From positions 640,387-704,386 of the forward strand of contig CAVZKV010000012.1 of assembly GCA_963775835.1 (NCBI GenBank): 64,000 bases of DNA, in the 5' to 3' direction. This document shows positions 35,679 through 43,326 of the stretch, piece after piece. This DNA is from AWTP1-13 sp963775835. Lineage in GTDB: Bacteria; Pseudomonadota; Alphaproteobacteria; Rhizobiales; Hyphomicrobiaceae. Under the pieces are notes generated by a model, which ran no database searches, was not told the DNA's origin, and worked only from the letters and a program-made list of their open reading frames with translations. Within the stretch, counting starts at the first letter, position 1. The number at the start of each line of letters is the position of its first letter. Both the position numbers and the translations under genes were made by a program.

Positions 35679-36602
35679 TCAGGTTGCCCGCGGGACCGCC
35701 CGCAGCACCGATAGCGCACCGGCCAGGGCATCCCAGCCGGAGGTGTGACCCACCCGGGCCAGCCCCGCGCAGGCCGCAGCGATCCTCTGGGTGGTCCCGT
35801 TCAGGATGGCGCCGAGCGCTGCATGCAGGGCGGCACTGCCGAGGCCTTCGGCCGCGGCGGCAAGGTGAGCCCGGCTGATGGCCGTCGTGCGCGCAATCGC
35901 GAGCGGATGCAGGGCCTGCCAAAGGTGGTCGCGAACACCGCCGCGCCCGACCAGAGAGAGGGCAACCAAGAGGCCGCCCAGATAGTCGTCGCCCGACGGT
36001 GTCAATCCAGGGCCGAGGCCGAGCAACGGGGCGATCCTCTTAACGTCGATCGGCGGCGGCTCGACCGCGCGCGGCGCGGCGAGAAGTTGATCGAGGTGGG
36101 CGAGGGGAGCTTCAAGGGTCGACAAAAGCGCCGGCCGGCAGCAGCCGTCCTCACCCGACAGGAGTGCAAGGCCGTCGCGCGGCGCCAGCGCCCGCACAGC
36201 CTCATCGGTGGCCGCAAGGCCACGGCTAAGGCTCGCCTTGTCCCAATGGCCGACGCGCTCGGGCAACCAGGGCGCAGCATCGCCGAGCGAGATGGCGACG
36301 TGGCCGGCGAAAAGCGTGGCGGCGTCGATCTGGGCGACGTCACCACAACGCAAGTGCGCCCGTAGTGACCCGGCGGGCCACCGCGCACAAGCCAGGTTGA
36401 GCGGCCCAGCCCCCAGTTCCTCGGGGCCGATACAGGCCCAACCGGAATCGAGGTCGAGGTAAAAGCATCGCTCGAACACGGCGCGCACGCTTCCCGTCGC
36501 GCCCGCACGCAGCGCCCGGGCGGCGATCGGGCCGATGCTGGCGGCGACGGCTCGCGGGCCCGGAGGCGCTGGGGTCGGCACAACGTACGAGGGGAGCCGC
36601 AT
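35679..36602 (-). CDS. DUF2877 domain-containing protein (AllH-like)
   Basis: A 307-residue protein with the DUF2877 core at the C-terminal half, marked by LLGLGPGLTPSGDDYLGGLL. The N-terminal region is Ala/Arg-rich. It is the third gene of the DUF1116-FdrA-DUF2877 operon, 21 bases after FdrA. In E. coli the corresponding YlbF (AllH) has been reported, with FdrA and YlbE, to form oxamate carbamoyltransferase of anaerobic allantoin breakdown. Transfer of that function here rests on operon content; biochemistry is unknown in this organism. Confidence 0.82.
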   Translation of the reverse strand: MRLPSYVVPTPAPPGPRAVAASIGPIAARALRAGATGSVRAVFERCFYLDLDSGWACIGPEELGAGPLNLACARWPAGSLRAHLRCGDVAQIDAATLFAGHVAISLGDAAPWLPERVGHWDKASLSRGLAATDEAVRALAPRDGLALLSGEDGCCRPALLSTLEAPLAHLDQLLAAPRAVEPPPIDVKRIAPLLGLGPGLTPSGDDYLGGLLVALSLVGRGGVRDHLWQALHPLAIARTTAISRAHLAAAAEGLGSAALHAALGAILNGTTQRIAAACAGLARVGHTSGWDALAGALSVLRAVPRAT

Positions 36603-36623
36603 GGGGGTTGCGCGCCGATCGCC

Positions 36624-38108
36624 TCAGCCCCGGGCCAGGGCGATCGCCAGCGCGGCGGCGCGGGCATTGGATGGCGCAAGTCGCACGCCGGCGGCCTTCA
36701 GCGTGGCGATCTGGCGCGAGCGCACCTGCGGATCGGCCTCCGTACCGGTGACCGAGGCGACCAGATGCGGCCGATCGGTCGGCGCGCCGGCAAGAACAGC
36801 GGCAACCTCTCGCGCCGGGTCGGGGTGGGCACCGAGGCCCAGCACGATGTCGATGAGGATGACCGCGACGTTCGGATCGGCGAGCGCGCGGCGCAGCTTG
36901 TTGCTGCGAACGGCAGGGTCGATCATCGGGTGCGGCCGGCCGCGCGTAAACTCGTCGGCGCCGAGGTCGATAATGCGATCGAGCCGCGGCGCCGCGGCCT
37001 CGAGCGTCTCAGCCCCGGGTACGGCAGCATTCGAGGCCACTTGACGACCGGCGGCGATCAGAACGAGTTGTGCTTCGGCGGCGAGGCTCCCGCCGGCATA
37101 AAGGCCGAGGATGAGGCCGTCCCGCGCCGCCGGCATGGGCGAGGTCGCCGGGGCGGCGGCGATGGCCGAGCCCAGCACATCCTCGGCCGCGGCGCTGAGC
37201 GTACCAGCGGCGCTGGCGTTGCGCGGGAGTTCCATGGCGACGGCGCCCAAGAAGCACAAGGTGAAGCGTTTGCGGCTCCGGCCGACGCGGGCGAGCACGG
37301 CTGCCACCACTTCGGGATGCGGTGGCTTGGAGATGAGCACAATGCGCGCCGTGGCCGGGTCGGCATCGAGAAGATCGATCGCCGCCAGGGTCGACAGCCC
37401 GCCGACCTCGCGGCCAAGATCGCGGCTGCCGACGCCGATCGCGTGCGATATCCCCCGTCCGGCCGCCGCGATCAGGCAGCTTACCTCCTGCAGACCGGTG
37501 CCGGAGGCGCCAATGAGGCCGATATCGCCGCTGGGAACGCGGTTGGCAAACGCCAGGGGGGTTCCGGCGATGATGGCGGTGCCGCAGTCCGGACCCAGCA
37601 CCAGGCGGCCCAGCGCCTTGCCTTCGCGTTTTAGCGCCACCTCCTCGGCCAGGGGCACGTTGTCGCTAAAAATCATCACATCGAGACCGCCGCTCAAAGC
37701 CTTGCGCGCTTCGGCGGCGGCGTAGGCACCCGGCACCGATATCAGCGCCAAGTTGGCGCCCGGCTGCGCGCCAAGCGCGGTGCGCAAGCTGCGTGGATGA
37801 TGGGAGGCGGCAGCGTTAGCCGCGCTCGGCTGCCGCTCGAGCAGAAGTGAGGCGGCGGCAAGCGCCGCGTCGGCCGCCTCTGCCCCCTGTGCGCGCACGG
37901 CGAGGATGAGATCGTTGGCGCCGGCCGCTTGACCGTCGGCATCGAGCAGGCCCGCCTCGGCCAGGATGGCCTTGTTGGCCGGCGTCGCCAGCATCAGCGC
38001 GGCATCTTCGACGCCGCTCAGCGCCGCGATCTCGCGCGACAACCGCATCAAGGCCACCGAATCCAGATAGAAGCCGCCCCGCACGGCGTTGCGCACGTTG
38101 ACCCTCAT
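36624..38108 (-). CDS. fdrA: FdrA family protein (acyl-CoA synthetase-like; AllF-like)
   Basis: A 494-residue protein of the FdrA family, which resembles succinyl-CoA synthetase alpha and NDP-forming acyl-CoA synthetases. It begins MRVNVRNAVRGGFYLDSVAL. The CoA-ligase-like domain includes LGPDCGTAIIAGTPLAFANR and IGLIGASGTGLQEVSCLIAA. The second half includes VAVILIDIVLGLGAHPDPAR. Its ATG overlaps the DUF1116 stop (ATGA), so translation is coupled. E. coli FdrA (AllF) is a subunit of oxamic transcarbamylase with AllG and AllH; the same trio is present here. Confidence 0.88.
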   Translation of the reverse strand: MRVNVRNAVRGGFYLDSVALMRLSREIAALSGVEDAALMLATPANKAILAEAGLLDADGQAAGANDLILAVRAQGAEAADAALAAASLLLERQPSAANAAASHHPRSLRTALGAQPGANLALISVPGAYAAAEARKALSGGLDVMIFSDNVPLAEEVALKREGKALGRLVLGPDCGTAIIAGTPLAFANRVPSGDIGLIGASGTGLQEVSCLIAAAGRGISHAIGVGSRDLGREVGGLSTLAAIDLLDADPATARIVLISKPPHPEVVAAVLARVGRSRKRFTLCFLGAVAMELPRNASAAGTLSAAAEDVLGSAIAAAPATSPMPAARDGLILGLYAGGSLAAEAQLVLIAAGRQVASNAAVPGAETLEAAAPRLDRIIDLGADEFTRGRPHPMIDPAVRSNKLRRALADPNVAVILIDIVLGLGAHPDPAREVAAVLAGAPTDRPHLVASVTGTEADPQVRSRQIATLKAAGVRLAPSNARAAALAIALARG

Positions 38109-39534
38109 GTCGCCTCCGGTCCGGCGCCGAGCGCCGCAACAGCCGCGCTAAAGCACGCCAGCGGTGCGCGCACCACGCCGGCGCCAACTTGGCCGACGCC
38201 CGGCTGCTTGTGCGCGATGCCCGTATTGATGGTTGGAGCGATGCCGGTTTCAACCACAAGCCGGACATCGATACCGGTGGCAACGCCGGCGAAGTTGAGG
38301 GCGGGGATCGCCCAGTGTGGATTTCGCTGGCGGTAATTTCGCGCATCATTTGCGTGAAGACGGCGGCCTCTGCCGCCGAACCGGCGCCGACGAAGCCCAC
38401 CACCGCCGGCGCCGCCGCCATGGCAAAGCCGCCAAGGCCGATGCTCTCGACAATGGCCGAATCCCCCATGTCGGGATTGGCGTCGTCGGCCGAGAAGCCG
38501 GGGAAATAGAGCCCGACCGGCATTTCCACCGGCGCCGTGAACCACCGATCGCCGGTGCCGCTGACGCGAATGCCGAACTCGGTGCCGTTGCGACACATGG
38601 CCGTGACGATCGAGGCGCGCGCGATGTTGCGCGCCGGATCGGTCATGGCCTTGCCGATCGCCATGGCGATGTTGAGGAAGAACTGGTCGTTGCCGGCGAT
38701 AAAGGCCAAAACCTCGGCCAGCTCGTCGCCGGCGGCGGACGTGCGCGCCAGCCACGGCGCAATCTCGCGCAAAAAAAGGCTGGTGCAGGCGGTGTTGCGT
38801 TGATGCATTTCATCGCCCATGGCGAGGCCGCGGGCGAATATGGACTTCAAGGGCACGCCGTTGGCGGCGCGCACGGCCTTGCCCAGCGCCGGGGCCAGCA
38901 CGTCGCGCAGCCACGCCAAACGCCTGAGCACGCCGGCATCGTTGCCGCCGAAGCGCATGACCCTGCCCAGGCCCTCGTTGAGGGTGGCATAGGCGCGATT
39001 GGCAAAGGTGCGGTTCTCCACCACCAGGACCGGCATGGAGCGCGTGGTGATGCCGGTCATGGGCCCCACCGCCCCGAAGTGGTGATTGGGTTCGAGCCTC
39101 ACGCCGCCTGCCGCCGCCAGTTCCGCCGCCGCCGCCAGATCGCCGGCCCAGCCTTCGAAGACGATGGCACCGGCAATGGCGCCCTGCATCGGGCCGCACA
39201 TGCGGGCCCAGGCGATCGGTGGGCCGGCGTGCAGAATGGTTTTGCCGTCGCCCAGCGCCGGAATGGCCGCAGCCGCCGGCACGACGTCGATCAGCACCGG
39301 CTCGGCCGCCAGCATGCGCGCCACGGCCTCTCGGTTCGCCGCCGCGATTGCCGCATCCCCGAGCAGCCGGGCGAGCACCCCTGCAAGCTCGCCATCCCCA
39401 CCCGCCGGCGGCCGCCAGTCGACGTGGCACACCGGCACGCCCGAGGCGGCGAGGTCGGCGGCGAACTGGGGCAGGCCGATATTGACGACGCTGAGCGGCT
39501 GGCTCAGCAGGCGTGAGGGTGTTGGCTCAGCCAT
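38105..39534 (-). CDS. DUF1116 family protein (YlbE/AllG-like), frameshifted near the C-terminus
   Basis: First gene of the FdrA operon, about 475 residues if repaired. It begins MAEPTPSRLLSQPLSVVNIG and follows the DUF1116 pattern through VFTQMMREITASE. At 38321-38327 one base is missing: the family continuation NPHWAIPALNFAGVATGIDV lies in the next frame and runs to a stop overlapping the FdrA start by ATGA. In the unshifted frame an unrelated tail runs on to 37816. The perfect coupling of the shifted end argues that the gene was recently intact, or that the base is a sequencing error. If real, about 75 C-terminal residues are lost. Confidence 0.82.
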
Positions 39535-39751
39535 GCGCGGGGTGAATTCCTCTCATCGACAAGCCCTCCATCCCTATAATATCAGGAAGGGCCTGCGAAG
39601 CTTTAGATCGGTGAACCGTCTCCGGTCGGCGACCTCCCCGGGCAAGGCAAGGGAGATGGCGCTTAAGTCCGGCAGCACTTGGGGGCCATCGGCGGCGCAT
39701 TGACGAGGTGAGGGTGAGATTGGGCAGGCTCATGCACAAGTGCTGGCCGGC

Positions 39752-40492
39752 ATGACGAGAGTGCCCGCCAGGAACGGCGCCGATCGCGCCGGCGCCATCT
39801 ATCAGGCGCTGCGGCGCGCCATCATCGAGCAGGCCCTTGAACCCGGGGCGAAACTGCCCGAGGACGCCATTGGCGAGCGCTTCGGCGTCAGCCGGACGCT
39901 GGTGCGCAATGCGCTGGGCCGGCTTGCCGGCGAGGGGCTGGTGGAATTGCGCCGCAATCACGGGGCCGCCGTGGCCAAACCCAGCTGGGACGAGGCGCGC
40001 GATATCTTCGCCGTGCGCTTGGGGCTGGAACGCCTGGTGGTGTCGACGCTGGCCGGCCAGCTCGGCGCGGAGCAGACCTCCGGTCTGCGTCGGCACGTTG
40101 CCGAAGAGGAGGCCGCGCGCGGCAGCAATGAGCCGCTGTCGATTAGGCTCGCCGGCGAATTTCATACCCTGTTGGCGGACCTGACCGGCAACGCCCTGTT
40201 GGCGCGCTACGTTGCCGAAGTGGTCTCGCGCTCCGGCTTGATTCTGGCCCTTTACGGCCGCCCGCATTCGGCCGAGTGCGCGGTGAGCGAACACGGCGCC
40301 ATCATCGAAGCCCTCGAGAGCGGTGATGCGGCGCGGGCCAATACCCTGATGCAGGAGCACCTCGACGCGGTGGCAGGGCGCGCGCTGATCAAGATGCGCC
40401 CCGACAAACCTCGCGATCTGCGCGATATTCTGGCGGCCTATGCCGACGGTAATCCCGGGCCGCCGGCGAGCCTTGGTCGGCGCCGGCGCTGA
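39752..40492 (+). CDS. GntR family transcriptional regulator (FCD domain)
   Basis: A 246-residue repressor-type regulator. The winged helix is at about residues 10-75, with EDAIGERFGVSRTLVRNALG and LAGEGLVELRRNHGAAVAKP. The FCD ligand domain follows, including DIFAVRLGLERLVVSTLAGQ, the metal-ligand segment EFHTLLADLTGN and EHGAIIEALESGDAARANTL. It is divergent from the DUF1116-FdrA-DUF2877 operon with about 217 bases between, so it most likely represses that operon. A GTG four codons earlier (39740) is an alternative start. Confidence 0.88.
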   Translation: MTRVPARNGADRAGAIYQALRRAIIEQALEPGAKLPEDAIGERFGVSRTLVRNALGRLAGEGLVELRRNHGAAVAKPSWDEARDIFAVRLGLERLVVSTLAGQLGAEQTSGLRRHVAEEEAARGSNEPLSIRLAGEFHTLLADLTGNALLARYVAEVVSRSGLILALYGRPHSAECAVSEHGAIIEALESGDAARANTLMQEHLDAVAGRALIKMRPDKPRDLRDILAAYADGNPGPPASLGRRRR

Positions 40493-40496
40493 ACGC

Positions 40497-40925
40497 TCAG
40501 CCGGCGATACCGTTCAGCACGAGCAGGCGCTCGGCACTATCGTTCCAGACGTCCATCTGAACGATCTTGCCGTCGCGCACCACGAAACGATCGACATAAC
40601 GGTTGCCCTCGAACGGGGTGCCGTCGGGCCATTCGCCGTAGAGGGTGCCGAGATTATAGACGATGGTCTCACGCGTGCCCGGGACGACGTCGCTCCTTTC
40701 GATCTTTTTTTTCACCCATTTGTAGCGACCGGCATTGAAGGCGGCGGTCTCGCTCGGGTGACGGTAGCGGCGCCCGCCGGTGAAGGTGATCTTGAGATCG
40801 GGCGAGATGTAGCGTGCCGCGGTGACGGGGTCGGGCACCATCGAGGCAATCAGGAACTGCTCGACGATCTTGGCGGCGGTGGCCGTTTCGTTGTCGTGCC
40901 GTGGCTCGGCGTCGGTAGCGGACAT
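40497..40925 (-). CDS. NTF2-like (SnoaL/ketosteroid isomerase fold) protein
   Basis: A 142-residue protein of the nuclear transport factor 2-like fold. Its pattern is an N-terminal helix TAAKIVEQFLIASMVPDPVT, strands DLKITFTGGRRYRHP, and the C-terminal sheet NRYVDRFVVRDGKIVQMDVW. Residues such as Asp in the first helix end and the late DVWND are typical. Members act as isomerases, hydratases or binding proteins. It is convergent with the GntR gene (stops four bases apart) and divergent from the second Liv operon. Confidence 0.82.
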   Translation of the reverse strand: MSATDAEPRHDNETATAAKIVEQFLIASMVPDPVTAARYISPDLKITFTGGRRYRHPSETAAFNAGRYKWVKKKIERSDVVPGTRETIVYNLGTLYGEWPDGTPFEGNRYVDRFVVRDGKIVQMDVWNDSAERLLVLNGIAG

Positions 40926-41165
40926 GGATCCTTCCCGGTGCTTGCGAGGCGGGTGAGCTTGGTACTATGAGCCGGCAAGCGCACACAATCCACTCCATTA
41001 TCGTATGCACCAATGACGAAAAATATCGCCGCTTGCCCGCGCGGATGCACGTAACTTGGGCAAATTTGCGCCAATAAATCGTATCCATGGGCCGGCGCGT
41101 GTGGCATATCCTTTGCTCTCTGCCGGGGGTATCCAACTTCCCGTGTTGCGAAAGGGGTTTTTGCC

Positions 41166-42350
41166 ATGCTTGCCGACGTTGCGCCTCCTCGATTAGCCCG
41201 GCGTCTCGTGCTCGCGGGCGCGCTCATCTTTGCTGCGTCGCTTCCCGCCGGCGCGCAAGAGGTCGTGAAGCTCGGTTTGATCGCGGCCATGTCGGGCCAA
41301 TCGGCAAAATCCGGCGAGGCGATCGTGCGCGGCCTTTCCCTCGCCATCGACGAGATCAACGCCGGCGGCGGACTATTGGGCAAAAAGGTCGAGCTCGTCG
41401 TCCGCGACGACGAGAGCAATCCCGCCAAGGGAGCGATTGCGGCGCGGGAGCTGGTGCAGCGCGAGAAGGTCGCGGCCCTGTTCGGTGGCCTCGACACGCC
41501 GGTGTCGCTGGCGATCGTGCCGTTCGCCAACCAGAACAAGGTTCCCTTCATGGGGGTATGGGCGGCCGGCACGCCGATCACGCGCAACGGCGCCACAGAG
41601 AACTACGTCTTTCGTGTCTCGGCGGTGGACGAATTGGTGGACAAGGCGCTGGTCGACTACTCGATCGCCAAACACCAGGCCAAAAAGCCCGGCATGATCC
41701 TGATCAACAACCCCTGGGGCGAATCGAACGAAAAGGGTCTCAAGGCCGCGCTCGCTGCCAAGAACATCCCCTATGCCGGCATCGAGAAGTTCGAAACCAA
41801 CGACGTCGACGTGGTGCCGCAGCTGAGCCGCCTCAAGGAGGCCGGTGCCGACGTGCTCTACCTGGTCGCCAATGTGGCGCCCTCCTCGCAAGTCGTGAAG
41901 TCGCTCGACCGCATGGGTTGGAATGTGCCGATCGTATCGCACTGGGGGCCGGCCGGCGGACGCTTCAGCGAACTGGCGGGCGCCAGCGCCGCCAAGGTGC
42001 ACTTTATCCAAACCTATAGTTTCTCGGGCAAGCTTTCGCCCAAGGGTGAGGCGGTGCTGGCGGCGCTCAAAAAGAAGTATCCGGAGATCAAAACGCTGGC
42101 CGACGTGACGCCCGCGGTCGGCATCGCCAACGCCTATGACGCCATGCACCTGACCGCGCTGGCGATCGGCAAGGCGCAGTCCCTCGAGGGGCCCAAAGTG
42201 CGCGACGCCTTCTATGCCATCGACAGTTACGCCGGCCTGATCAAGACCTACCAAAAGCCGTTCAGTCCCGAAAACCAAGATGCGCTTTCGGAAAAGGACT
42301 ACCTCTTTACGCACTTCGTGGAGGGTGAGATCCTGCCGCTGACACAGTAA
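41166..42350 (+). CDS. ABC transporter substrate-binding protein (Leu/Ile/Val-binding family)
   Basis: Periplasmic binding protein of the second Liv-type system, 394 residues. The leader contains LARRLVLAGALIFAASLPAG and ends at GAQ-E. The mature part begins VVKLGLIAAMSGQSAKSGEA, and the domain-one segment GGLLGKKVELVVRDDESNPA is typical. It heads the operon SBP-LivH-LivMGF-amidohydrolase. A long hairpin lies just after its stop and may keep its transcript level above that of the membrane genes. The ligand is unknown; the nearby cytosine deaminase-like gene suggests an N-heterocycle or amide. Confidence 0.92.
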   Translation: MLADVAPPRLARRLVLAGALIFAASLPAGAQEVVKLGLIAAMSGQSAKSGEAIVRGLSLAIDEINAGGGLLGKKVELVVRDDESNPAKGAIAARELVQREKVAALFGGLDTPVSLAIVPFANQNKVPFMGVWAAGTPITRNGATENYVFRVSAVDELVDKALVDYSIAKHQAKKPGMILINNPWGESNEKGLKAALAAKNIPYAGIEKFETNDVDVVPQLSRLKEAGADVLYLVANVAPSSQVVKSLDRMGWNVPIVSHWGPAGGRFSELAGASAAKVHFIQTYSFSGKLSPKGEAVLAALKKKYPEIKTLADVTPAVGIANAYDAMHLTALAIGKAQSLEGPKVRDAFYAIDSYAGLIKTYQKPFSPENQDALSEKDYLFTHFVEGEILPLTQ

Positions 42351-42380
42351 CCATTGTCGGCCGTCTTTGTCCGCAGCTGA

Positions 42381-42418
42381 GGATCTCACCAGCGTCGCGC
42401 CCGCGACGCTGGTGATCC
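42381..42418 (+). promoter_or_regulatory. Intercistronic hairpin between binding protein and permease genes
   Basis: GGATCTCACCAGCGTCGCG pairs with CGCGACGCTGGTGATCC, a 17-pair stem with a two-base bulge and a minimal loop. No U-run follows, so it is not a classical terminator. Its position, 30 bases after the binding protein stop and directly before the LivH start, fits an mRNA-stabilising or attenuating element that raises binding protein expression over permease expression. Confidence 0.7.
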
Positions 42419-42419
42419 C

Positions 42420-43316
42420 GTGCCATCGACCGGAGGGGCAACCATCCTCGTAACCTCCGCCATCATGAGCGGGCTCGCACTGGGCGCCATGTACGGCCTG
42501 ATCGCGCTCGGATTTCACATCACCTATGTGGTTTCCAACACGGTCAACTTCTCGCAAGGCAGCTCGGTCATGCTGGGCGCCGTGCTGGGCTACACTTTCG
42601 CGGTGCGGCTCGGCTGGCCCTTGCCGCTGGCGCTCGCGACCGCGCTCGTCGCCTGCGCGGGCTTCGGGCTGCTCGTGGAGCGCACGCTGGTGCGCCCATT
42701 CGCGGAACGCGGCTCGAATGCCTGGCTGATGGCGACGGTGGCCGGCGGCATTGTCTTGGACAATGCGGTCCTGTTCACCTTCGGCAAGGAGCCGCGCAGT
42801 TTCCCCTCGGTGCTGGCCATGCAGCCGGTCGAGATCTTCGGCGCCGGCGTCTTTCCCTTGCAGTTGCTGATCCCCGTCATTGGTATCGCCATCGCCGGCG
42901 GTCTTGGCCTGCTGTTGCGGCGAACGCGGCGCGGCAAGGCCCTGTTGGCGGTGGTGCAGAACGCCGATGCAGCCCGCTTGATGGGCATCGACGTTAAGCG
43001 CACGGTCGCCCTGTCCTACGCGCTCTCCACCGCGCTTGCCGGCCTTGCCGGGCTGCTGATCGCGCCGCTTTTCAGTGTGCACTCTGACATGGGCACCCTG
43101 TTCGGCATCAAAGCTTTCGCCGTCGCCATCCTGGGCGGCATCACGTCGGCCTCCGGCGTCATGTTCGCCGGCATCCTCTATGGCATTGCCGAGGCCCTGG
43201 TGACGGCGCTGTTCGGTTCGACCTACACGCAAATCGTCATGTTCACGGTGGTCATCGCCGCGCTGGCGCTGATGCCCAATGGCCTGTTCGGCCGGGCGCC
43301 GGTCAAGAAGGTATGA
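42420..43316 (+). CDS. livH: Branched-chain amino acid-type ABC transporter permease LivH
   Basis: Permease, about 298 residues. It has the LivH start region VTSAIMSGLALGAMYGLIAL, the coupling loop AVVQNADAARLMGIDVKRTV and the end-loop TLFGIKAFAVAILGGITSAS. The start is uncertain: no ATG is present before the first helix. GTG at 42420 touches the hairpin stem and has no ribosome site. A perfect GGAGGGG at 42431 lies just before ATC CTC GTA, where no common start codon exists; the first ATG at 42465 would cut into the first helix. The stop is ten bases before the fused LivMGF gene. Confidence 0.88.
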   Translation: MPSTGGATILVTSAIMSGLALGAMYGLIALGFHITYVVSNTVNFSQGSSVMLGAVLGYTFAVRLGWPLPLALATALVACAGFGLLVERTLVRPFAERGSNAWLMATVAGGIVLDNAVLFTFGKEPRSFPSVLAMQPVEIFGAGVFPLQLLIPVIGIAIAGGLGLLLRRTRRGKALLAVVQNADAARLMGIDVKRTVALSYALSTALAGLAGLLIAPLFSVHSDMGTLFGIKAFAVAILGGITSASGVMFAGILYGIAEALVTALFGSTYTQIVMFTVVIAALALMPNGLFGRAPVKKV

Positions 43317-43326
43317 CGAGGGCTTA

